Source: Cinclus cinclus
Lineage: Eukaryota > Chordata > Aves > Passeriformes > Cinclidae
Assembly (NCBI RefSeq): GCF_963662255.1
Contig: NC_085068.1
Location: forward strand, 7,473,791-7,537,790
Length of the DNA: 64,000 bases
Direction of reading: 5' to 3'
A program made the position numbers and the translations under genes. The notes beneath the pieces were generated by a model that saw only the letters and a list, made by a program, of their open reading frames with translations, was not told the origin of the DNA and searched no databases. This document shows positions 27,501 to 39,400 of the stretch, one piece after another. The stretch's first letter is position 1, and each line of letters starts with the position of its first letter.

Positions 27501-30369
27501 GATGCTCCTGAAATCCTTCCTGACATCAGAACCTCGGAAAAGCTCATCCAGCTGTGGGGGGGAAAAGCAAAGGGAAATCCTGGTTTCAAGGGAAAATCCA
27601 GGGAAAGATCCTGACCCTCAGCCAGGTCTGGTTTTGTATCCCTGGTGAGGGAGGGATGGGATGTGATAATTCCAGCTGGTCCCTGCTCTTTCTGGTTTAT
27701 TTATCTTTGTTGACAGGATAATTCTGGTTTATTTATCCTTATTTACAGGATCCATAAATAAAGTGGGACAGGGAATCGTCCCCGTGGGGAGGAGGAGCAG
27801 AACGGAGCCACCTCACAGCTCATCCCGGGATTTTCCTCCCTGTGGCATCCGAGTCCAGATCTCTCCCAAAGCCCTGCAAAGCTGCTCAGGAACTTGGGAA
27901 AAATCCCACAAAGCCTCACTCGGCATCTTTAAATCCCAAACCTGGCTCTGGGATGAGGCAGGGTTTGTCTGGAGTCACGGGAAGGACACGGTGACAACGC
28001 AGAGCTCTGGGACAGCTCTGTCACAGCCAGGGCCACCAGAGATCTGTGACACTCCTGTCACAGCCAGGGCCACCAGAGATCTGTCACAGCCAGGGCCACC
28101 AGAGATCTGGGACAGCTCTGTCACAGCCAGGGCCACCAGAGATCTGTCACAGCCAGGGCCACCAGAGCTCTGGGACACTCCTGTCACAGCCAGGGCCACC
28201 AGAACACTGGGACAGCTCTGTCACAGCCAGGGCCACCAGAGATCTGTCACAGCCAGGGCCACCAGAGATCTGTCACAGCCAGGGCCACCAGAACACTGGG
28301 ACACTCCTGTCACAGCCAGGGCCACCAGAGATCTGTCACAGCCAGGGCCACCAGAACACTGGGACACTCCTGTCACAGCCAGGGCCACCAGAGATCTGTC
28401 ACAGCCAGGGCCACCAGAGATCTGTCACAGCCAGGGCCACCAGAGCTCTGTGACACTCCTGTCACAGCCAGGGCCACCAGAGATCTGTCACAGCCAGGGC
28501 CACCAGAGATCTGGGACACTCCTGTCACAGCCAGGGCCACCAGAGATCTGGGACAGCTCTGTCACAGCCAGGGCCACCAGAGATCTGTCACATCCAGGGC
28601 CACCAGAGCTCTGGGACACTCCTGTCACAGCCAGGGCCAGCAGAGCTCTGGGACAGCTCTGTCACAGCCAGGGCCACCAGAGATCTGTCACAGCCAGGGC
28701 CACCAGAGATCTGGGACACTCCTGTCACAGCCAGGGCCACCAGAGATCTGGGACAGCTCTGTCACAGCCAGGGCCACCAGAGCTCTGGGACACTCCTGTC
28801 ACTGCCAGGGCCACCAGAACACTGGGACAGCTCTGTCACAGCCAGGGCCACCAGAGATCTGGGACAGCTCTGTCACAGCCAGGGCCACCAGAGCTCTGGG
28901 ACACTCCTGTCACAGCCAGGGCCACCAGAGATCTGTCACAGCCAGGGCCACCAGAGATCTGGGACAGCTCTGTCACAGCCAGGGCCACCAGAGATCTGTG
29001 ACACTCCTGTCACAGCCAGGACCACCAGAACACTGGGACACTCCTGTCACAGCCAGGGCCACCAGAGCTCTGTCACAGCCAGGGCCACCAGAGATCTGGG
29101 ACACTCCTGTCACAGCCAGGGCCACCAGAGCTCTGTCACAGCCAGGGCCACCAGAGATCTGGGACAGCTCTGTCACAGCCAGGGCCACCAGAGCTCTGGG
29201 ACACTCCTGTCACTGCCAGGGCCACCAGAACACTGGGACAGCTCTGTCACTGCCAGGGCCACCAGAGCTCTGGGACACTCCTGTCACAGCCAGGGCCACC
29301 AGAGATCTGTCACAGCCAGGGCCACCAGAGCTCTGGGACACTCCTGTCACAGCCAGGGCCACCAGAGCCTTCCCCTGCCTAAGGCAAAGGCAGTAATTAA
29401 CTCATTAATGACCGCACAGTTCAGTTTCTCCCTTCAAACTGGGAACAGTGACAGGAGCACTCCACACCCACGGCATTTTTCCCACTGAGGACTGGGGGTG
29501 GGGGTGACAAGGGGGACACGTGTGGCTTTTCTGCCATGGCAATTTTGTGTTTCCATGGAAATCCAGAAAGCAGCAGAGTCCCTGCATGGGTGACCCAGTG
29601 AATGAAGATTTTGGGAGCGTTGCCACCCCGAGGCACACGGCGCTGCTGTCCTGGGGACATTGTTATTGTCACCAGGCCTGCAGGAGCCATCTGGGCCACG
29701 TCCATCTGCTCCAAGGGCTTGGAATCAGCTCCAAAAATATTCCTGCCCTTGCAAAGATGGTTGGTGGCTGCTCTGGCACCCAGCACTGCCTCAGCATCCC
29801 CAAATCCTCACCCAAAATCCACCTGCCCCCACAGCTGGAAGTGCAGGGGTTCCTTAGAGGAGGGAGGGTGGGATTACAAAGGGAATATCCCAAAGTCGTG
29901 CAGCTGAACTGGAGGGGGAAAGGATTTTGGATTTATCTTTGTCTCGGGGCTTTTCCTGGAGATGAAACACTTCGGGAATTCCAAATTCCTTTGGGGAATC
30001 CCAGAGGTGTCAGAACAATCCAAACACCGAGGTCAGGCTGGAGAAGGGATTTGTGTCCCAGCACAAAACCAAGGGAAGCTGTGGCCAGGTGGGACCAGGC
30101 TCATCTCCAGGGAGCACAGCACAGGGCCTCAAGCTGCAGCACAAGAGGCTCAGGTTGGATATTCAGGACAAATTTCCTCCCGGAAAAGGTGGCCAGGCAC
30201 CAAGCCGTGCACGGCAGAGGTGCAATCACCATCCCTGGAAGAGCTGCAGGAGCTGGGGACGTGGTTCGGTGGTGACCATGGGGGTGCGGGGCTGGATCTG
30301 GTGATTCTGGAGGCTTTTCCCACCTCTCGGATCCCAAAATTCTCAGACTCCACAGTGCGGCGGGGACCC

Positions 30370-30400
<31 letters not shown>

Positions 30401-33400
30401 CTGGCCAGACCCCCACGAGGGGCACAGAACTCACGGCGCTCTCGATGCTCCGCGCCGTCTCCCCAAAGAGCTCGGATTTGGGATCAGCCATCTCCGGGGT
30501 GTAGAACAGCTCCTGACCCTCCACCTCCTCCAGGATCAGCACTCCTTGGAACACTTTGGTGGCTGCAGGGGAGGGAGGGAACACAAACCAAAACCCTTTA
30601 GCTGGGCAGGGGGTGGCGAGGGAAGCGCCGGAATTCCTGGGAAAGGGAGGATGGCGGTGTGGGGGTAGTGCCAGTGCCGGGTTAGTCGGGGTGGGACGGG
30701 CACAGCCATGGAGGATTAGTTCTGGAGGAGATGGCAAGGACCGGGCTGGAGATGGCAGATTTTACCAGACGGGTTCCTGCGAGCTCCGGCGCGGAGAGCA
30801 GCCCCCCCTGCACCGCTGGGTGACAAGAGAGACACGTTAGAGGAGGACACGCCACATCCCGGGGCACCCGCGGCACGCACGGGGCTGGGGACAACGGGGA
30901 CGCCTGGCACAGGGACGTCAGGCCTGGCCAGCCCTGCCAAACCACCCCGGAACTGCACCGGGAACGCCAGGGGTGGGTCCTGAGCTGGGGAGGCAGAGGG
31001 GGGAGAGATCCCGCACTGGGAACCACACAGGAGGCTCCTGCTCCTTTTCCTCTTCCTTTTCCTTTCCCTTTTTCATTTTAATTTTCCTTTTAATTTTCAT
31101 TTTCTTCTCCCTTCTCATTTTCCCTTTCCCTTCTCCATTTCCCTTTTCCCTTCTTCCTTTCCTTTTGCCCTTTCCCTTTCCCTTTCCCTTTCCCTTTTCC
31201 CTTTTCCCTTTTCCCTTTTCCTTTTCCTTTCTCAGAATCATCCCACCTTGGTGAAATCCCAATTCCTGACCCCAGAGCCCTCCCCCAGCCCCAAACCCAC
31301 CTGGGCAGTTCTGTGTCTTCCCACCTTGGTGAAATCCCAATTCCTGACCCCAGAGCCCTCCCCCAGCCCCAAACCCACCTGGGCAGTTCTGTGTCTTCCC
31401 ACCTTGGTAAAATCCCAATTCCTGACCCCAGAGCCCTCCCCCAGCCCCAAACCCACCTGGGCAGTTCTGTGTCTTCCCACCTTGGTAAAATCCCAATTCC
31501 TGACCCCAGAGCCCTCCCCCAGCCCCAAACCCACCTGGGCAGTTGCTCCCCTCCACGTCCGCAGCCGCGGTTTTGCCGTCGGAGCAGCAGCCCAGGGGGG
31601 AGTTGTAGCACGTGGCCCTCTCGATGGCAGCCGTGGATGTCACCTGGGCCTCCTCCTCCTCCTCCTCCTCCTCACCTGGGGACACCCAGGGGTTAATCCA
31701 GCATTGTCACCTGCCTGGTGACACCTGGCGCTACCACAGAGCCCCAGGGGTGGTGGCACTCACCGGCAGAGCCCGCCCCGCTGGACTCCTGGTCACCACT
31801 GGTCCCCACGTCCTGGTCCCCGCTGCCCTCAGCGCTGCCGGACTCGCCGTAGCTCGGTTGCCCCGTGGCCACCACCACGGGCACGGTGGCCAGCGGGCGG
31901 ATGGTGGCTTTGTGGGTGACCCAGGGCGTGGTGGCCGGCCTGGCTGTGGTCACACGGCTGGTCGTGGGGTGGCCTCGTTCCGTGGGTTTGGCTTCCAGAG
32001 GCGCTGAGCTGGTGGCCACCTCCTCGGTGGGCTCCGGGGTTCGGGGGGTGGCCCGAGGGGGGGCGGGCAGAAGGGACAGCGTGGGCAGCGGCGTGGGGGA
32101 CACCGGGGGGCTCGTGTGGGGGAGGGACTCTGCGGGGAGCAGAACGGGGGTGAGGACGGGGAAGGGACGGGGGTGACACCGGGAAGGGCACCTGGTGTGC
32201 CAGGGGGTGTCACACGGGGCTGGCAGTGCCTTGGGGACACTCAGTGTGACACTGCTCTGGTGACACTCAGTGACACTCCCTGGTGACAGTGACACTCCCA
32301 GGGGACACTCAGTGACACTCCCCTGGTGACACTCAGTGACACTCCCTGGTGACAGTGACACTCCCAGGTGACACTCAGTGACACTCCCCTGGTGACACTC
32401 AGTGACACTCCCTGGTGACAGTGACACTCCCAGGGGACACTCAGTGACACTGCCCTGGTGACACTCAGTGACACTCCCAGGGGACACTCAGTGACACTCC
32501 CTGGTGACACTCAGTGACACTCCCTGGTGACACTCAGTGACACTGCCCTGGTGACACTCAGTGACACTCCCTGGTGACAGTGACACTGCCCTGGTGACAC
32601 TCAGTGACACTCCCTGGTGACACTCACCGTGGCACTGCCCCACGTGCTTGACCGTGATGCGCTGGCGCTGCCTGCAGGCGATGGTCTGCAGCTGGCACTG
32701 GTCCCCGTAGGTGACACCGTCAGAGCCACACACCTGGGGACACAGGGGACACGGAGCTGGGTCCCTCCCAGTGCCACCAACAGAGCCCCGAACCCTGGCA
32801 CCATTTTTTTTTTTTTTTCCTTGTAGGGGGAGGGATTCCTCTGGGGACACAGAGTGACCCAAGATGGGCTGGGGACAGGGGAGATGCCAGCAGGACCAGG
32901 GGACATCTGTGACCCGTGCGTCCCCCTTGGGCAGCGGGGAACAAATTCCCGCCCGATGTGCGGGGCAGAGCCGCGTGCGGGTGCCACCCCCGCTGTCCCC
33001 GAGCCGCCCCGAAGGCGCTGTCCCCAAACCTTGGTCATGTTGGCCTCGGAGCACAGCGGGGACGGGCACTCGCAGTGGGCGAAGCCGTTGAGCTCCACGC
33101 ACGAGGCCCCGAAATCACAGCTCAGCTCTGCACAGGAACGGGGGGCTGAGGGGTCTGCGGGGACACACGGGGACAGCTGTGGGAACGGCCCGGTGGGAAG
33201 GACACAGATCCCAAATATACAGGAGACAAAATCCCAAATATACAACCAAAATCCCAAATGCCCACCACCCAAAATCCCAGTTATTCAGAAACCAAAATCC
33301 CAAATACCCAACACCCGAAATCCCAGTTATTCAGAAACCAAAATCCCAAATACCAAGGACCCAAAATCCCAGCTATTCAGAAACCAGAGTCCCAAATACC

Positions 33401-36400
33401 CAGCATCCAAAATCCCAATTACACAAAACCCCAAATCCCAAATACCCACCACCCAAAATCCCAGTTATTCAGAAACCGAAGTCCCAATTACACAAAACCC
33501 CAAATCCCAAATACCCACCACCCAAAATCCCAAATACCCAGCACCCGAAATCCCAGCTATTCAGAAACCAGAATCCCAAATACCCAACATCCAAAATCCC
33601 AGTTATTCAGAAACCAAAATCCCAAATACCATGGACCCAAAATCCCAGTTATTCAGAAACCAAAATCCCAAATACCAAGGACCCAAAATCCCAGTTATTC
33701 AGAAACCAAAATCCCAAATACCAAGGACCCAAAATCCCAGCTATTCAGAAACCAAAATCCCAAATACCCAGCACCCAAAATCCCAATTACACAAAACCCC
33801 AAATCCCAAATACCCACCACCCAAAATCCCAGTTATTCAGAAACCGAAGTCCCAATTACACAAAACCCCAAATCCTAAATACCCACCACCCAAAATCCCA
33901 AATACCCAACACCCGAAATCCCAGCTATTCAGAAACCAAAACCCCAATTACACAAAACCCCAAACCCCAATTTCACAAAACCCCAAACGAGCAGGACCCG
34001 ACCCCAGTGGGGCAGGTGCCCTGACCTTCCTGGCAGCCACTGGTGCCCAGTTTGCCGCCGTCGGGGCACTGGTTGCACTTCATGCCCGTGATGCCCGTCC
34101 TGCAGGAGCACAGCCCCGTCATCTGCTCGCAGTCATCCCTCACGGAGCCCACGGGGTCACAGTGACACGCTGGGAGCGGCACCGGCAGTTGTGGGGTGGG
34201 GAAGGGGGGAAAATACACGGTTATGGGGGTGGGAAAACGGGAAATGCGGTTATGGGGTGGGAAAATGTGGTTATGGGGTGGGAAAAGGCATTTATGGGAT
34301 GGGAAAATGGGAAAATGCAGTTATGGGGTGGGAAATGTGGTTATGGGGTGGGAAAATGTGGTTATGGGGTGGGAAAATGTGGTTATGGGGTGGGAAAAGG
34401 CATTTATGGGATGGGAAAATGGGAAAATGCAGTTATGGGGTGGGAAAATGGGAAAATGCAGTTATGGGGTGGGGAAGGGGGAAAATGCAGTTATGGGGTG
34501 GGAAATGTGGTTATGGGGTGGGAAAAGGCATTTATGGGATGGGAAAATGGGAAAATGCAGTTATGGGGTGGGGAAGGGGGAAAATGTGGTTATGGGGTGG
34601 GAAAATGTGGTTATGGGGTGGGGAAGGGGGAATACTCAGTTATGGGGTGGGACAATGGGAAACAAATGCAGTGACAGGCTGGGAAAGGAGGAAACACGGG
34701 GTGTCCCCTCCCTGTCACAGGGAAGTGTCCCACCCCTGCCACCCATGGTGTCCCCTCCCTGTCCCCTCCCTGTCCCCACGCTGTCCCCTCGCCGTCCCCA
34801 TGCTGTCCCCACTCTGTCCCCATTCTGTCCGTGTCCCCTTTCTGTCCCCCCGCTGTCCCCTCCCTGTCCCCACGCTGTCCCCTCGCTGTCCCCATGCTGT
34901 CCCCAATCTGTGTCCCCTTTCTGTCCCCTCACTGTCCCCCCGCTGTCCCCTCCCTGTCCCCACGCTGTCCCCTTGCTGTCCCCATGCTGTCCCCAATCTG
35001 TGTCCCCTTTCTGTCCCCTCACTGTCCCCATGCTGTCCCCACTCTGTCCGTGTCTCCTCCCTGTCCCCACACTGTCCCCACACTGTCCCCATGCTGTCCC
35101 CACTCTGTCCGGGTCCCCTTTCTGTTCCCTCCCTGTCCCCTCCCTGTCCCCTTGCTGTCCCCATGCTGTCCCCACTCTGTGTCCCCTCTCTGTCCCCCCG
35201 CTGTCCCCTCTCTGTCCCCACTCTGTGTCCCCTCTCTGTCCCCACTCTGTGTCCCCTCCCTGTCCCCACACTGTCCCCTCGCCGTCCCCACGCTGTCCCC
35301 ACTCTGTGTCCCCAGACTGTCCCCCCGCTGTCCCCTCTCTGTCCGTGTCACCGTGTCACTCACGGGTGCAGCCGCTCTTGCCGTCGGTGACGATGCCGCG
35401 GAAGTTCCAGAAGCCGGGCTCGCAGCGGTCACACTTGAGGCCACCCACGCCGGGCTTGCAGGAGCACTGGCCCGAGCCCGGCTCGCACGAGCCCCCGTAC
35501 GAGCCGTAGGGGTTGCACTGGCACGTGCCTGAGGGAGGGGACACGCGTGTCACCGTGTGTCACCGTGTGTCACCGAGTGGTCACCGAATGTCACCAAGTG
35601 TCACCGAGTGTCACTGCGTGTCATCACGGTCACCGAGTGTCACCAAGTGCCACCAAATGCCACTGAGCGTCACTGAGTGTCACCGAGTGTCACTGAGAGT
35701 CACCGAGTATCACCAAATGTCACCATGTGTCATCATCTGTCACTGTGTGTCACTGAGTGACACCAAATGTCATCAAGTGTCACCGTGTGTTACTGCGTGT
35801 CAAATAAACAGGAGCCAAAATCCCAAAGAAACAGGAGCCAAAATCCCAAATAAACAGGATCCCAAAATCCCAAAGAAACAGGATCCCAAAATCCCAAAGA
35901 AACAAGATCCCAAAATCCCAAAGAAACAGGATCCCAAAATCCCAAAGAAACAGGATCCCAAAATCCCAAAGAAACAGGAGCCAAAATCCCAAATAAACAG
36001 GATCCCAAAATCCCAAAGAAACAGGATCCCAAAATCCCAAAGAAACAGGATCCCAAAATCCCAAATAAACAGGATCCCAAAATCCCAAAGAAACAGGATC
36101 CCAAAATCCCAAAGAAACAGGAGCCAAAATCCCAAATAAACAGGATCCCAAAATCCCAAAGAAACAGGATCCCAAAATCCCAAATAAACAGGATCCCAAA
36201 ATCCCAAATAAACAGGATCCCAAAATCCCAAAGAAACAGGATCCCAAAATCCCAAAGAAACAGGAGCCAAAATCCCAAAGAAACAGGATCCCAAAATCCC
36301 AAAGAAACAGGATCCCAAAATCCCAAAGAAACAGGAGCCAAAATCCCAAAGAAACAGGATCCCAAAATCCCAAAGAAACAGGAGCCAAAATCCCAAATAA

Positions 36401-39400
36401 ACAGGATCCCAAAATCCCAAAGAAACAGGATCCCAAAATCCCAAAGAAACAAGATCCCAAAATCCCAAAGAAACAGGATCCCAAAATCCCAAAGAAACAG
36501 GATCCCAAAATCCCAAAGAAACAGGAGCCAAAATCCCAAATAAACAGGATCCCAAAATCCCAAAGAAACAGGATCCCAAAATCCCAAAGAAACAAGATCC
36601 CAAAATCCCAAAGAAACAGGATCCCAAAATCCCAAAGAAACAGGATCCCAAAATCCCAAAGAAACAGGAGCCAAAATCCCAAATAAACAGGATCCCAAAA
36701 TCCCAAAGAAACAGGATCCCAAAATCCCAAAGAAACATCCCAAAATCCCAAATAAACAGGATCCCAAAATCCCAAAGAAACAGGATCCCAAAATCCCAAA
36801 GAAACAGGAGCCAAAATCCCAAATAAACAGGATCCCAAAATCCCAAAGAAACAGGAGCCAAAATCCCAAAGAAACAGGCTCCCAAAATCCCAGTTATTCA
36901 GAAACCAAATCCTCCCTGCAGGAGGCCCCTGGCGGGCCCTGGGTGTCCCCCGAGGTGACACTCACTGGGACATCCGGCGGCTCCCACGCCCAGCGCCGCG
37001 GTGACATTGTCCGGGCAGCAGCCGTAGACGCTCTGGCTGCAGTGCGTGACCAGCAGGGGTGGAGGGGTGGTGGCCATGGCTGCAGGAGGGGACAGGGACA
37101 CGGGTCAGGGACACGGGACAGGGACACGGGACACACGGGACAGGGACACACGGGACAGGGACACGGGACAGGGACAGGGGACAGGGACAGGGGTCAGGGA
37201 CACACGGGACAGGGACACGGGACAGGAACAGGGGACAGGGACACACGGGACAGGGACACGGGACAGGGACACGGGACAGGGACAGGGACACACGGGACAG
37301 GGACAGGGACAGGGACAGGGACATGGGACACACGGGACAGGGACACGGGACAGGGACACGGGACAGGGACAGGGACACACGGGACAGGGACAGGGACAGG
37401 GACAGGGACATGGGACACACGGGACAGGGACAGGGACACGGGACAGGGAGACACGGGACAGGGACACACGGGACAGGGACACGGGTCAGGGACACGGGAC
37501 AGGGACAGGGACACACGGGACAGGGACAGGGACAGGGACACACGGGACAGGGACAGGGACACGGGACAGGGACACGGGACAGGGACACACGGGACAGGGA
37601 CATGGGGCACATGGGACAGGGACAGGGACACGGGACAGGGACAGGGACACACGGGACAGGGACACGGGTCAGGGACACGGGACAGGGACAGGGACACACG
37701 GGACAGGGACAGGGACACACAGGACAGGGACACGGGTCAGGGACACGGGACAGGGACAGGGACACACGGGTCAGGGACACGGGACAGGGACACACAGGAT
37801 AGGGACACGGGACAGGGGTGTGCCCTTGAGTGGGGACAGGGCTGTGTCCCTGTAGATTCCTGCTTATTGCCAGGGAAAGGGCACCAGGGACACACCCAGG
37901 GACACATTTGGGGACCCACCGGGGACACATTTGGGGACACACCCAGGGCCATATTTGGGGACACACCCAGGGACACACCCAGGGACACATTTGGGGACAC
38001 ACCCAGGGCCATATTTGGGGACACACCCAGGGACACACCCAGGGACACATTTGGGGACCCACCGGGGACACATTTGGGGACACAGCCAGGGCCATATTTG
38101 GGGACACACCCAGGGACACACCCAGGGACACATTTGGGGACACACCCAGGGACACACCCAGGGACACATTTGGGGACACACCCAGGGCCACCAGGGAGGA
38201 GTGGCTGCCCTCAGGGCACTCACCCCGACACGCTCCCTGGCTGGTGACAAAGAGCTCCTGGCGTTTCTCGCACCGCGTCTTCTTCAGCTCGCACTCGTTG
38301 GCGTAGGTGACACCGTCAGAGCCACACACCTGCCAGCACAGCCAGGGGACAGCTCAGGACACGCGCGCTGCCGGGGAGGGGACGGGAGGGGACGGGAGGG
38401 GACAGGAGGGGACAGGAGGCGCTCACCGGGCTGCGGGGCACGGCCTGGCAGGTGAAGTCACACACGCAGGGCTCGTCCTCGGCGTCCTCGTCCCACCAGC
38501 CCCCGAACTGCCGGCACCGCTCCTGCTCGCACTCGCTGCCGTCCCCGGAGCCGGAGCCCCCCGAGCCACACTCTGGGGACAGGGACAGCCACGGTGACAC
38601 CGGGGTCCATCCCGGCACGGCAGAGCCAGGGGGACGCACGGGGGATGGGGACAAATGTCCTGGTTTGGGGACATGCCCAGAGCCATCCAAATCCCAGAAT
38701 ATCCCAGGGGACAAATGTCCTGGTTTGGGGACATGCCCAGAGCCATCCGGATCCCAGAATTTAGTTGGAAGTTGGAGCACGACTGGGACTTGGGGCTGGG
38801 ATTTGGGGCTGGGATTTGGGGCTGGGATTTGGAGTAGGGAGAGGTTTGAAATCCCGGAATTGTGTGGATTACATGGATTGTGGGGCAGGGCTGGGATTTG
38901 GGGCTGGGATTCGGGGCTGGGATTCGGGGCTGGGATTCGGGGCTGGGATTTGGGGCTGGGATTCGGGATAGGAAGAGTCTTGAACTCCCTGGACTCTGCA
39001 GGATGCTCGGAGCCGCAGGGACGGGGCTGATTTCAAAGGGAAAAGGGAAAAGCAGGATGGGGGAAGGGGAGCCCGGCCCTTTTTCGGGAATGATCAAAAG
39101 CTGGGCTTGGACACCACACAGAGAATTATTCGGGATCTGCTTGCACGGGGACAGGAACCTGAAATCCCCGAGCAGGGCTGAGATCAAACGCCCTGCTCTG
39201 TCTTTTCCAGGGAATCTCAGCTCCCTCCCCGTGCCAGAAAAAATCCACAAAGTGGGAAAACCTTTCCTCAAAGAGGGAAAATTTTCCCCCAAAAGTGGGA
39301 AAACTCGTGGGGTTGTTGTTTTGTTTTTTGTTTTGTTTTGGTTTTTTTTTTTTTTTTTTCATTTTTAGGCTCAGCAAGAAAGGGCAGAGCCCACCCCAAA

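Noticed and set aside
28005..29370. Open frames with PGPPE repeats resembling collagen
   Set aside because: They come from the 26/37-bp array; there is no Gly-X-Y period, no signal peptide and no splice context.
29375..30345. A complete, coding retroelement
   Set aside because: Only the 3' tail of a CR1-like element is recognisable and no reverse transcriptase motif is present.
26227..31675. The small x insert described in some agrins
   Set aside because: I could not find a short phase-compatible exon with good splice sites that I would trust, so it is not annotated.
35780..36961. Membrane-like open frame (GFWDPVSL repeats)
   Set aside because: The 24-bp period of the array keeps three minus frames open together, which a real gene would not do.
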